Of a DNA stretch of 64,000 bases, positions 18,027-26,096 are shown in pieces. A program made the translations under genes and the position numbers. The stretch lies in assembly GCA_016871315.1 (NCBI GenBank), contig VFZE01000021.1, positions 1 through 64,000 of the forward strand. The letters are read 5' to 3'. The stretch comes from Acidimicrobiia bacterium. GTDB taxonomy: Bacteria; Acidobacteriota; Terriglobia; Bryobacterales; Bryobacteraceae. Positions within the stretch are counted from its first letter, which is position 1, and each line of letters opens with the position of its first letter. The notes below the pieces were generated by a model, which was given only the letters and a program-made list of their open reading frames with translations, searched no databases and was not told the DNA's origin.

Positions 18027-18520
18027 CGAGCGGATCTCATCCCCGCCGGTCCAACGGCTGGGCTTTGCGGCGGCAGCGGTCGAGTTCGCTCGAGGCCCTG
18101 CGGGGCGACTGCGAGAAGATCCCTGACGTTCCATGTGAGCAATATGGTTGCTCCGGCCTGGAGGACGGAACTGGCGATGGCGGCGTCATAGACACGGCCT
18201 CCGCCCAGGCCGCGTTCGGCGAGTTGTTCGATGGAGGACCAGGAGGATTGCGGAGTGAGGCCGGCGATGAGGTCGCGGGAGAAGTTTTCGCGCAGACACA
18301 GGAGGGCGTCACGGGGCGGCATGCGAAGAGGCGCGGGAAGGCGGGTGAGGACAGAGAAGGTCTCCAGGAGCACGTGCACGGAAAGCACGAAGCGGTCACC
18401 ACGGGTGCGTGCCTAGTCCAGGGCTTTTAGGGTGAGCGGATGAAACTCGTGCCAGGCGCTGAGGAGAGCAACCAGGCAACTGGCGTCGAGCGCGAGTTTG
18501 GCGGTGGCGGATCTAGGCAC
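18023..18520 (-). pseudogene. vapC-like PIN-domain toxin gene interrupted by in-frame TAG
   Basis: From a GTG at 18520 the frame reads KLALDASCLVALLSAWHEFH, the PIN strand with catalytic Asp, then meets TAG at 18415-18413, and resumes ARTRGDRFVLSVHVLLETF with the second acidic residue, on to the C-terminal RVYDAAIASSV (third Asp) and the LLTWNVRDL motif, ending at 18023. Only one base change is needed to restore the frame. The start overlaps the natural end of the antitoxin remnant. A product from an internal start would lack the first catalytic Asp, so the toxin is almost certainly dead. Confidence 0.8.
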
Positions 18521-18767
18521 GGCGATCGCGGACCGCGCGGAGGACTGTGAGGACCTGGTCGTTGGTGAGGGGCGCGGCGCGTTAGGGGGCGACGGCCACT
18601 TTAAACGAGCCCCGTTTCGCCCATTTGAGCGGCGCTGCGGCAGGTTCGATCTGCACTATGCCGTCACGGTATTCGATTTCCAGTTCCACGCCGGATTCAA
18701 GGCCTGCGGAGTCGCGGATGGGCTTGGGAATTACCAAGCGTCCAGCCGAATCGATGGTGACCTTCAT
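18513..18767 (-). pseudogene. vapB-like AbrB-type antitoxin gene with premature TAA
   Basis: The ATG at 18767 starts an AbrB/SpoVT-like swapped-hairpin domain (MKVTIDSAGRLVIPKPIR, then GVELEIEYRDG). The frame stops at TAA (18584-18582) after 61 residues. Beyond it the same frame stays sensible (RAAPLTNDQVLTVLRAVRDR) and ends at TAG 18515-18513, overlapping the toxin GTG in the way vapBC pairs usually do. The TAA removes the toxin-binding tail. The truncated protein keeps its DNA-binding domain and could still bind its own operator. Confidence 0.75.
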
Positions 18768-18798
18768 ACCAGAGCTTTACCATTACTTTGGAAATCTG

Positions 18799-18833
18799 GC
18801 GAGGCTGAAGCCTCGCGCGGGCTGAAGACCCGC
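18799..18833 (+). repeat. Double-hairpin extragenic element
   Basis: Two adjacent hairpins with TGAA-containing loops: GCGAGGC / GCCTCGC (18799-18805 with 18810-18816) and GCGGG / CCCGC (18817-18821 with 18829-18833). They lie between vapB and the E1 alpha gene. The first 14 bases recur on the minus strand at 6031-6044. It looks like a REP-type dispersed palindrome; no T-run follows, so a simple terminator is less likely. Confidence 0.4.
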
Positions 18834-18855
18834 CCCACACAAGGGTTAATGGGCG

Positions 18856-18861
18856 TATACT
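18856..18861 (+). promoter_or_regulatory. Possible -10 element before the E1 alpha gene
   Basis: TATACT stands 21 bases before the E1 alpha ATG, in an otherwise GC-rich stretch. No good -35 hexamer is visible at the expected distance, so this is a weak call. Confidence 0.25.
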
Positions 18862-18882
18862 AATCGCTTTGGACATACGTCA

Positions 18883-19896
18883 ATGGCAGCAGTGAAACCA
18901 GTGAGCCCTCTGATGGACGCGGGGACAAATACCGAAGCGGGGCTGTCGCTGCGATTCCTTTATTACATGTCGTTAATGCGGGAGGTGGAGGACCGCATCG
19001 AGCGCAAGCTGTACCGGCAGGGGAAGATCCTCGGCGGCGTGTATGTGGGTCGCGGGCAGGAGGCGATTTGCGTGGGGGCGGGGCTGGTGGCGGAGCCGGA
19101 CGATGTGCTGTTTCCGTGCCACCGCGATTTGGGCCTTTATTTTATCCGAGGGATTGGGCCGGCCGAGGTGCTGGCGCAGTACATGGGACGTGTGGGCGGG
19201 CTGACGCAGGGGCGCGACGGGAACATGCACATGGGGGATTTGAAGCGGCGGATCGTGGCGATCATCAGCGCGATGGCGGCTTCGGTGCCGGTGGCGGCGG
19301 GCGCGGCGATGGCGCTGAAGCAGCAGCGGTCGCGCAATATCGTGTTTGTGTTTTTCGGCGATGGGGCGACCAGCCGCGGGGACTGGCACGAGGGGATCAA
19401 CCTGGCGGCGGTGCAGAAGGCTCCGCTGGTGCTGATTTGCAACAACAATCAGTATGCGTATTCGACACCGACCGAGAAGCAGATGTCGTGCGAGCATGTG
19501 GCGGACCGGGCGCCGGGGTATGGAATTCCGGCGGAGATGGTGGATGGCAACGATGCGTGGGCGGTGTATGAGGCGACGCAGCGGGCGGCCGACCATGCGC
19601 GGCAGGGGCTGGGTCCGTACCTGATCGAGTGCAAGACGTTCCGGATGACGGGCCATTCGGCGCATGACGGGGCCGATTATGTGCCGAAGCATTTGTGGGA
19701 GGAGTGGGGCGCGAAGGATCCGATTGCGCGGATGGAGAACCTGATGCTGGATCGGGGCTATGCGGCGCGCGAGGATCTGGAGAGTTTGCAGGACCAGATA
19801 CGGCGGCAGGTGGATGAAGCGGTGGCGTGGGCGGAGGCGAGTCCGTATCCGGAGCCGGAGACGCTGGCGCGGAACGTGTACGAGGAGAGCCGCTGA
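18883..19896 (+). CDS. 2-oxoacid dehydrogenase E1 alpha subunit (pyruvate or branched-chain type)
   Basis: A 337-aa thiamine-diphosphate enzyme subunit. The TPP motif runs from GDGATSRGDWHEG (about residues 157-169) to NNNQYAYS near 187, and the GRDGNMHM segment near 109 is typical of E1 alpha. With the E1 beta subunit it decarboxylates a 2-oxoacid and passes the acyl group to an E2 lipoyl domain. Its TGA overlaps the E1 beta ATG. No E2 or E3 gene follows, so whether it serves pyruvate, acetoin or branched-chain acids cannot be decided. Codons end mostly in G, unlike the C-ending codons of mtnA and uvrA. Confidence 0.9.
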   Translation: MAAVKPVSPLMDAGTNTEAGLSLRFLYYMSLMREVEDRIERKLYRQGKILGGVYVGRGQEAICVGAGLVAEPDDVLFPCHRDLGLYFIRGIGPAEVLAQYMGRVGGLTQGRDGNMHMGDLKRRIVAIISAMAASVPVAAGAAMALKQQRSRNIVFVFFGDGATSRGDWHEGINLAAVQKAPLVLICNNNQYAYSTPTEKQMSCEHVADRAPGYGIPAEMVDGNDAWAVYEATQRAADHARQGLGPYLIECKTFRMTGHSAHDGADYVPKHLWEEWGAKDPIARMENLMLDRGYAAREDLESLQDQIRRQVDEAVAWAEASPYPEPETLARNVYEESR

Positions 19897-20867
19897 TGGA
19901 GACGACCTATTTAGAGGCGATCCGGAAAGGGATCTGGGAGGAGATGGAGCGGGACCCGAAGGTGTTCCTGCTGGGCGAGGATATCGGGATTTACGGCGGC
20001 GCGTTCAAGGTGACGGCGGGGATGCTGGACAGGTTCGGGGAGGAGAGGGTGGTGGATACGCCGATTTCGGAATCAGCGATTGTGGGGGCGGCGATCGGTG
20101 CGAGCTTCATGGGTATGCGGCCGGTGGCGGAGATGCAGTTCGCCGATTTTATTACGTGCGGGTTCGATCAGATCGTGAATTTCGCGGCGAAGTGCCGGTA
20201 CCGTTGGAACGCGCCGGCTCCGCTGGTGGTGCGGGCTCCGTCGGGCGGGGGGATTCACGGGGGACCGTTTCATTCGCAGAATCCGGAGGCGTGGTTCGTG
20301 CACACGCCGGGCTTGAAGGTGGTGCAGCCGGCGACGGCCTATGACGCGAAAGGGTTGATCAAGGCGTCGATCCGGGACAACGATCCGGTGATTTTCTTCG
20401 AGCACAAGGCGCTGTACCGGAAGATCAAGGGCGAGGTTCCGGAAGAGGATTACACGGTGGAGCTGGGGAAGGCATCGGTGTTCCGCGAAGGGCGCGACAT
20501 GAGCGTGATCACCTACGGAGCGATGGTGCACGTGGCGGCGGAGGCGGCCGAGGTTCTGGAGCAGGAAGGCGTGTCGGTGGAGATCATCGATTTGCGGACG
20601 CTGCTGCCGATGGACGAGGAGACGGTTCTTTCCAGCGTGCGGAAGACGTCAAAGGCGATTGTGCTGCATGAGGCGACGCTGACAGGCGGGCTGGGCGGGG
20701 AGCTGAGCGCGCGGATCACGGAGAAGGCGTTTGAGTCGCTGGACGGGCCGGTGCTGCGGCTGGCGGCTCCGGATACGCCGGTGCCGTACGCTCCGACGCT
20801 CGAAAAGGCGTTCCTGCCGGACGTGGAGAAGCTCCTCGAAAAGGCCCGCTGGCTGGCGGCGTACTGA
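19896..20867 (+). CDS. 2-oxoacid dehydrogenase E1 beta subunit
   Basis: A 323-aa protein starting at the ATG that shares its A with the E1 alpha stop. Typical E1 beta features are LGEDIGIYGGAFKVT near residue 28, DTPISESAIVGAAIG near 54, and the C-terminal transketolase domain with VITYGAMVHVAAEAAE and DLRTLLPMDEETV. It forms the heterotetrameric E1 with the upstream gene. The downstream lipoyl E2 and E3 subunits must be encoded elsewhere. Confidence 0.9.
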   Translation: METTYLEAIRKGIWEEMERDPKVFLLGEDIGIYGGAFKVTAGMLDRFGEERVVDTPISESAIVGAAIGASFMGMRPVAEMQFADFITCGFDQIVNFAAKCRYRWNAPAPLVVRAPSGGGIHGGPFHSQNPEAWFVHTPGLKVVQPATAYDAKGLIKASIRDNDPVIFFEHKALYRKIKGEVPEEDYTVELGKASVFREGRDMSVITYGAMVHVAAEAAEVLEQEGVSVEIIDLRTLLPMDEETVLSSVRKTSKAIVLHEATLTGGLGGELSARITEKAFESLDGPVLRLAAPDTPVPYAPTLEKAFLPDVEKLLEKARWLAAY

Positions 20868-20868
20868 T

Positions 20869-21705
20869 GTGCGGATCTTCCGGACGCAGCCGGGGTTCAG
20901 CGCGGCGGTGGTTCTGGCGCTGGGGCTCTGCCTATTGTTGAAAGTGCGGGCGGCGCTGGGGCGGACGCTGACGCGCGCCGATCATGGGCGTCCAGTGGTG
21001 ATGATCGGGCACGAGTATTGGAAGAGTCTGGGGGGCCGTGCGGATATCACGGAGCAGGTTCTGATGGTGGAGGGGCAGCCGCACGCGATTGCAGGCGTGT
21101 TGCCGGCGGCGAGTTCGCTGCGGTTTGACGTAATGGAAGGGCTGCGGGATGCGGCGCGGGGGTCGAGTACGGGGAGGAACAGGTTCGGGCAGGCGCTGGT
21201 GGTAGTGGAGGTGGGGCTGGCGTTGATGTTGCTGGCGGGTGCGGGATTGACGTTTAAGCACCTGACGCGGCTGGAGAACCAGCAGCTCGGGTTCCGGCCG
21301 GAAGGCGTGTTGCGGGCAATGACGGATTTCCCGGCGGCGAAGTATGAGGAGGTTGAGCGCCGCATTGGAGGATTGGCCGGGGTGGCGCGAGTGGGGGTGC
21401 TTGCACCGCAGGCGTTTCCGTTCGGAGGGCCCGGAGTTCGCGGGAGGCGGTTCGAGATATTTGGAAAGCCGGAGATGGAGGCGCGGGCGGAGGTGTACAT
21501 GGCGAACGCCGCCTATCTGGAGGCAGTGGGATTGCCTCTGGTGCGCGGGCGATGGTTCACGGAGGCGGATACGGCGGCGCGGGAGCCGGTGTCGGTGATG
21601 AGCCGGGTGGCGGCGGCTATCTTCGTGGTAGCGGTGCTGGCGGCGTGGGTTCCTGCGAGGAGGGCGTCGCGGATCGATCCATCGGAGGCGGTAAGGGTGG
21701 AGTAG
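20869..21705 (+). pseudogene. Internally deleted ADOP/MacB-type ABC transporter permease
   Basis: An open frame of 278 codons whose pieces match separate parts of acidobacterial ADOP-type permeases, which are about 800 aa. It contains the N-terminal RTQPGFSAAVVLALGL helix; a periplasmic piece (HEYWKSLGG...GVLPA); a middle FtsX-like block (RFGQALVVVEVGLALMLLAG plus the following LENQQLGF region); and the very C-terminal AAWVPARRASRIDPSEAVR. The intervening several hundred residues, including most of both FtsX domains, are missing. It uses a GTG just after the E1 beta stop. The frame stays open across all joints, but too few helices remain for a working permease. Confidence 0.75.
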
Positions 21706-21717
21706 GAGGATACGAGG

Positions 21718-23001
21718 ATGCGTTTGCTGATCGGGACTGCGATTCTGGGGTGCGCGCTGTGGGGACAGTCGGCAATGCCGCGGGATCCGACGCGGGAGGG
21801 GCTGGAGGTGAATGAGCCGCTGCGGGTGAGCGAATCTCTCTATGTGGCGCTGGGGTTCGGGAACACGATACTCGCGCGGACCTCAATGGGCAACGTCATC
21901 ATCGACACGTCGATGCCGCCGCATGCGGCGCGGCATAAAAAGATGCTGGATGAGGTAGCGCCGGGCGCGGTGAAGTACGTCATCTTCACGCATGGGCATG
22001 GTGATCATACCAGTGGCATGGGGTTGTGGAAGCAGGCCGGGACGCGGGTGATCGCGCAAAGGAATCACCTGGAGTTCCGGCATTACCAGGCTCGGCTGGC
22101 GGGATTCTTCCGGCAGCGAAACGCGGCGCAGTTCGGGCAGATTGTAGCCGCGAATTCCAATGCTTGGCGTCCGGAGACGGCGGGCAATTATCCGGCGCGG
22201 ATTGAGGCGGACGTATTGTTTGACGACCGGTACGAGTTTGAGCTGGGCGGAGTGAAGTTTGAGCTGTACCACACGCCAGGGGAGACAGAGGACCATTTGA
22301 CAGTGCGGATTCCGGCTTGGAATGCGGTGCTGCCGGGAGACAACTTCTACGGGTCGTTTCCAAATCTATATACGTTGCGGGGAACGAAGCCAAGGTGGGC
22401 GCTGGATTATGTGCAGTCGCTGGATCGGATTATCGGATGGGAGCCGGAGATGCTGATCCCGAGCCACGGGCGTCCGGTGCAGGGGAAGGGGGAGATACGA
22501 AAGGCGCTAGAGAAGTATCGCGATGCGATTCTGCACGTCCATGACGCGACAGTTGCGGGGATGAACGCGGGCAAGGATGTCTTCACGCTGATGCGGGAGG
22601 TCCGACTGCCGCCGCACCTGGATGTGGGCGAAGGGTACGGGACGGTGGCGTGGTCGGTGCGCGGGATCTATGAGGGCTATGTAGGGTGGTTCGACGGGAA
22701 CGCGGCGAGCATGTTCGAGGTTCCGCCGCGGGGGATTTATCCGGAGCTGACGCAATTGGCGGGTGGAGCGGATACGATTGCGGCGCGGGCTCGGGAGATA
22801 GCAGGTGAAGGGAGGCTGGTGGAGGCACTGCACATGACCGATGTTGCGCTGGCGGGTTCGGCGGGTCATAGGGAAGCGCTGCGCGTTCGGGTGGAGGTGT
22901 TGGAGAGGCTGCTGAAGGAATCGAAGAATTCCAATGAGCGGGGGTGGCTGAATCATGCGCTCGTGGGGGCGAGGGCGGGATTGAAGGCGGCGGGGGAGTG
23001 A
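21718..23001 (+). CDS. Metallo-beta-lactamase fold hydrolase, alkylsulfatase-like
   Basis: A 427-aa protein with a short signal peptide (cleavage expected near residue 18) and the metal site THGHGDH at about 90-96, followed by further His residues in TPGETEDH near 187 and in PSHGRPV near 242. The C-terminal part contains GIYEGYVGWFDGNAASMF and a helical region like the dimerisation domain of SdsA1/YjcS-type alkylsulfatases. It therefore probably hydrolyses alkyl sulfate or related esters outside the cytoplasm. AGGAGG-like sequence precedes the ATG. The substrate is unproven. Confidence 0.8.
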   Translation: MRLLIGTAILGCALWGQSAMPRDPTREGLEVNEPLRVSESLYVALGFGNTILARTSMGNVIIDTSMPPHAARHKKMLDEVAPGAVKYVIFTHGHGDHTSGMGLWKQAGTRVIAQRNHLEFRHYQARLAGFFRQRNAAQFGQIVAANSNAWRPETAGNYPARIEADVLFDDRYEFELGGVKFELYHTPGETEDHLTVRIPAWNAVLPGDNFYGSFPNLYTLRGTKPRWALDYVQSLDRIIGWEPEMLIPSHGRPVQGKGEIRKALEKYRDAILHVHDATVAGMNAGKDVFTLMREVRLPPHLDVGEGYGTVAWSVRGIYEGYVGWFDGNAASMFEVPPRGIYPELTQLAGGADTIAARAREIAGEGRLVEALHMTDVALAGSAGHREALRVRVEVLERLLKESKNSNERGWLNHALVGARAGLKAAGE

Positions 23002-23070
23002 GCCGTCCGCAGGCTCTGGTCATACTGGCCAACTTCGGCTATCATGATAGGTGGAGGTTGTGTCGATAGC

Positions 23071-23394
23071 ATGATTAGTTTGACGGAAAAGGCCGTTGGC
23101 AAGGTTCGTGAGATCCTGGATTCCCAGGATCCCAAGCCCGCCGGGCTGCGCATTGCCGTGGTTGGCGGCGGCTGCTCAGGTTTCAGCTATTCCATGGCTT
23201 TTGAGAACACGCCGAATATGCTGGACAAGACCTATAACTACGACGGACTGAGTGTATTCGTCGATCAGGCGAGCCTGCTGTACCTGGATGGCGCCGAAGT
23301 TGACTATGTGGAAACCCTTGAAGGGTCTGGGTTTAAATTCTCCAATCCGAATGTGAAGTCCACTTGCGGCTGCGGCTCCAGCTTCAGCGCGTAA
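23071..23394 (+). CDS. IscA/ErpA-type iron-sulfur carrier protein, copy 1
   Basis: A 107-aa HesB-like protein with the three conserved cysteines C35 (GGGCSGFSY), C99 and C101 (STCGCGS). It carries or inserts Fe-S clusters into apoproteins. The ATG at 23071 is preferred over one 27 bp upstream because it matches the start of the second copy and of the family. It differs from copy 2 at only 8 of 107 residues. A strong hairpin terminator follows its stop, so each copy appears to be its own transcription unit. Confidence 0.9.
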   Translation: MISLTEKAVGKVREILDSQDPKPAGLRIAVVGGGCSGFSYSMAFENTPNMLDKTYNYDGLSVFVDQASLLYLDGAEVDYVETLEGSGFKFSNPNVKSTCGCGSSFSA

Positions 23395-23447
23395 GCTCTC
23401 GGACGCTGAGGCCTATTGAGCCCGCGTCCGCCGTTGACTCCCTTATA

Positions 23448-23478
23448 CGGGCGGCCCACCAGGCCGCCCGATTCTTTC
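23448..23478 (+). terminator. Rho-independent-type terminator between the tandem IscA/ErpA genes
   Basis: A perfect 9-bp GC stem CGGGCGGCC / GGCCGCCCG with loop CACCA (23448-23470) is followed by ATTCTTTC. It lies 54 bp after the stop of copy 1 and 64 bp before the ATG of copy 2, so copy 2 is likely to have its own promoter in the short gap. Confidence 0.75.
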
Positions 23479-23533
23479 CCGAATCCTCCTCTCCCCTTTC
23501 GGCATCCTAACCCTCAGAAGGGAATTCCATATC

Positions 23534-23857
23534 ATGATCAGCCTTACAGAGAATGCCGTCAGCAAGGTGAAGGAGATCCTCACCTCCCAGGACCCCCAGC
23601 CGGCCGGCCTTCGTATTTCGGTGGTGGGCGGAGGCTGTTCCGGATTCAGCTATTCGATGGCCTTTGAGAACACGCCCAACATGCTGGACAAGACGTACAG
23701 CTACGACGGACTCAAAGTCTTTGTCGATCAGGCGAGCCTGCTGTACCTGGACGGCGCCGAGGTCGACTACGTCGAAACGCTGGAGGGCTCCGGCTTCAAG
23801 TTCTCCAACCCGAACGTGAAGTCCACGTGCGGCTGCGGCAGCAGTTTCAGCGCCTGA
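23534..23857 (+). CDS. IscA/ErpA-type iron-sulfur carrier protein, copy 2
   Basis: A 107-aa near-duplicate of the upstream gene with all three cluster-binding cysteines at the same positions (35, 99, 101). The eight differences sit mainly in the first 30 residues and at 56 and 61; the last 46 residues are identical. GAAGGGAATTC just before the ATG provides the ribosome-binding site. A recent tandem duplication, or gene conversion of the 3' half, is the simplest explanation. Confidence 0.9.
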   Translation: MISLTENAVSKVKEILTSQDPQPAGLRISVVGGGCSGFSYSMAFENTPNMLDKTYSYDGLKVFVDQASLLYLDGAEVDYVETLEGSGFKFSNPNVKSTCGCGSSFSA

Positions 23858-23896
23858 TTCTCTCGTCCTTCTCGCCGCCGCATGCGAAAATGAGGT

Positions 23897-24463
23897 ATGC
23901 CTTCGGCGAGGAAGAGTGTCCCGATCCTGCTTCTGTCATGCTTGGCCGCCTTCGCGCAGCCTGCTGAGCTGACCCCCGCCTGGGACTTCCGCAAATCGGT
24001 CGAGGAACTCAAGGCGCAGACGGCGCGCCTGACACCGCTTGTTGAGCAGGTCGATCCCAAGAACTGGATCGCCAAGGGGGCTCCGGAGGCCTACATCGGG
24101 CAGTGGGATGCCTTGCGCGCGGAAATCGGATATCTGATCCGAACGGCCGATGCGCTGGCCCGGGATCCTGAAAAAACCACCGTCACTTTGGAGGCCTACC
24201 TGCGGCTGCAGGCCGTGGAGGCGATGCTCGGTTCTCTAAGCCAGGGCGTACGCAGGTATCAGAACCCGGCGCTTGCCGATCTGCTTGAGGCAATGGTCAC
24301 GGAAAACCACAATCACCGCGTCCGGTTGCGTGAATACCTGGTCGAACTGGTTGCCGCCAAGGAAGCCGAGCTGCGCATCGTCGACCAGGAAGCACAACGC
24401 TGCCGCGCCGCGCTTATCCGGCAGCCAGTTCAGAGCAAGAAGACGGAGAGCAAGCGCCCATGA
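23897..24463 (+). CDS. Exported helical hypothetical protein
   Basis: A 188-aa protein with a signal peptide (cleavage expected near AFAQP, about residue 20), then an almost entirely alpha-helical, charged sequence with a coiled-coil-like stretch from about 130 to 175. No catalytic motif or known family is recognised. Its stop overlaps the start of the Cys-rich 59-aa gene (ATGA), indicating coupling. A periplasmic structural or scaffold role is conceivable but unsupported. Confidence 0.65.
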   Translation: MPSARKSVPILLLSCLAAFAQPAELTPAWDFRKSVEELKAQTARLTPLVEQVDPKNWIAKGAPEAYIGQWDALRAEIGYLIRTADALARDPEKTTVTLEAYLRLQAVEAMLGSLSQGVRRYQNPALADLLEAMVTENHNHRVRLREYLVELVAAKEAELRIVDQEAQRCRAALIRQPVQSKKTESKRP

Positions 24464-24639
24464 CTCCGGCCATCTTCTACTGCACCATCTGCGCCGAGGT
24501 GTCCGAGCGCATCTGCGTGTACTGCACCAAGGACTCCTGCTCCAACCATCTTTGTTCGAAATGTTCGCGCTGCAGCGACTGCTGCCACTGTGAAGTCCCC
24601 CTGGAAGTGCCGATCGGCGTCGCGATAGAGGACGACTGA
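24460..24639 (+). CDS. Cysteine-rich 59-aa protein, probable zinc-binding
   Basis: The ATG overlaps the upstream stop (ATGA) and the frame ends at 24639. Eleven of 59 residues are Cys, at 8, 11, 19, 22, 27, 32, 35, 38, 41, 42 and 44. Several form CxxC pairs (CTIC, CVYC, CSKC), with one adjacent CC, followed by an acidic tail. The spacing suggests two or three small zinc or Fe-S knuckles, reminiscent of B-box or treble-clef mini-proteins. It is cytoplasmic (no signal peptide). Its closeness to the Fe-S carrier genes is suggestive only. Confidence 0.7.
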   Translation: MTPAIFYCTICAEVSERICVYCTKDSCSNHLCSKCSRCSDCCHCEVPLEVPIGVAIEDD

Positions 24640-24643
24640 CTGC

Positions 24644-26056
24644 CTACCTCTCGTAGACCGTCAACTCCTGCTGCGTAGTCTTCCGCCACTGTTCCAGCTC
24701 CGGCCCGCCGGCGCGCCGGAAGAATGCGTCCAACTCCGCTGACAGCGCGTCGCGCCGCTTCCGGTAGACTGGATCGTCGTAGACGTTTCGCGTTTCGCCC
24801 GGATCCGTCTCCAAATCGAACATCTCGCTAGGCCATTCCTTGGTCCGTTGAATCAGCTTCAGGTTCTCCGTCCGCAAGGCACGGACAAAGCTGTACTCGA
24901 AAAACAACCGGTTGGACCATTTCGGCCGGCGCCCCTGAACGAACCCGGCATAGCTCGACCCCACGCGTTTGGGATCCCGCGGCGCCTGGACGCCGACGTA
25001 ATCGAGAATCGTCGGGAAGTAATCGTAGGAGGACACCATCGTGTCGATCTTCTGCCCCGCCTTGATCCTTCCGGGTTGGTTCCAGATCATCGGCACGCGG
25101 ATCGATTCCTCGTACATATTGAACGGCCATGTGCCGTTCCCCTTGCCCCAAAACCCATGGTGTCCGGAATTCCAGCCCTGATCGGCGGTGAAGACAATCA
25201 GTGTGTCCTCTCTCGCCCCCATTGACTCCAACTGCTTCACCACGCGGCCCACGTTCGCATCGACGCCCGAGATCAAGGCCGAATAAGCATGCATGCTCTT
25301 CTTGTTGCGGTAATGATTCCGCAACCCGCGATTGGCCCATGGATGCTGCGGGACATCGGGGTAGCAGTTGAACGTAGCGTTGTCGTACGGCTTGCGGTAC
25401 TCATCGGGCTGGTAGTCGTACGGGGTGTGCGGCGCATAAAACGGCACCAGCAGGTAGAACGGATTCTGTTTCCCCCGCCGGGTCTCGAGAAACTCCAGCG
25501 CGTAATCGCCGACGCGGTCGGTCTTGAACCCCTCGGTATCAACCTTCTGCCCGTTCTTGACAAACGAGGCGTTGCGGAAGGTGCCGCCGCCGCCTGGCAC
25601 TGTCGCCCAATAGCTGAAGCCCGCCTGCGCCTGCTCATCGCGCCCCATGTGCCACTTGCCGGACATGCCCAGCGTGTAGCCATTACGAGCGAGCAGATCG
25701 GAATAGGCCGGATGCCCTTCCAGCCAGTCGCGGGTTTTCTCGCCGAAGCTGTCCACCGGCCGCAGCCAGTCCTGCACGCCGTGGGTGGAGGGAAGCCGGC
25801 CCGTCATGTAGGTCATCCGGCTGGGCGAACATACGGGCGTGCAGGCAAACGCACGCTCGAACCTGGCGCCGCCTGCGGCGAGCTTATCGATATGCGGGGT
25901 GTACATCTCCGCGCAGCCATACGTCCCCAATGCCCATGCCCCGTGATCGTCGGTCATGAACATCACCACGTTGGGGCGCCGGGTTGCTGTACGGGATACC
26001 GTTTGGACAAATGGCGCCGCGATGGCGGCGTTCAAAAACCCACGTCGGGAAATCAT
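24644..26056 (-). CDS. Exported sulfatase (FGly-type arylsulfatase family)
   Basis: A 470-aa protein. The ATG at 26056 gives a Tat-type signal (MISRRGFLNAAIAAPFVQT); an ATG 21 bp upstream is also in frame. Metal-binding DDHGAWALGTYG lies near residue 35, and the sulfatase signature CSPSR with the maturable Cys lies near 80, followed by TGRLPSTHG. The C-terminal FDLETDPGETRNVYDDP is the usual choline-sulfatase/arylsulfatase ending. It hydrolyses sulfate esters after Cys is converted to formylglycine; no maturase is in the window. The neighbouring DUF1501 and DUF1553 genes are often found with sulfatases. Confidence 0.93.
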   Translation of the reverse strand: MISRRGFLNAAIAAPFVQTVSRTATRRPNVVMFMTDDHGAWALGTYGCAEMYTPHIDKLAAGGARFERAFACTPVCSPSRMTYMTGRLPSTHGVQDWLRPVDSFGEKTRDWLEGHPAYSDLLARNGYTLGMSGKWHMGRDEQAQAGFSYWATVPGGGGTFRNASFVKNGQKVDTEGFKTDRVGDYALEFLETRRGKQNPFYLLVPFYAPHTPYDYQPDEYRKPYDNATFNCYPDVPQHPWANRGLRNHYRNKKSMHAYSALISGVDANVGRVVKQLESMGAREDTLIVFTADQGWNSGHHGFWGKGNGTWPFNMYEESIRVPMIWNQPGRIKAGQKIDTMVSSYDYFPTILDYVGVQAPRDPKRVGSSYAGFVQGRRPKWSNRLFFEYSFVRALRTENLKLIQRTKEWPSEMFDLETDPGETRNVYDDPVYRKRRDALSAELDAFFRRAGGPELEQWRKTTQQELTVYER

Positions 26057-26096
26057 GCGCAAATCATACCGCACCAATGAGCGGTAGCTTCGCGTG

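Noticed and set aside
18037-18402. Uninterrupted minus-strand frame of 121 codons overlapping vapC
   Set aside because: It is out of frame with the PIN motifs and Cys/Ser/Pro-rich; the frame with ETFSVL and YDAAIA motifs is the true one, despite its TAG.
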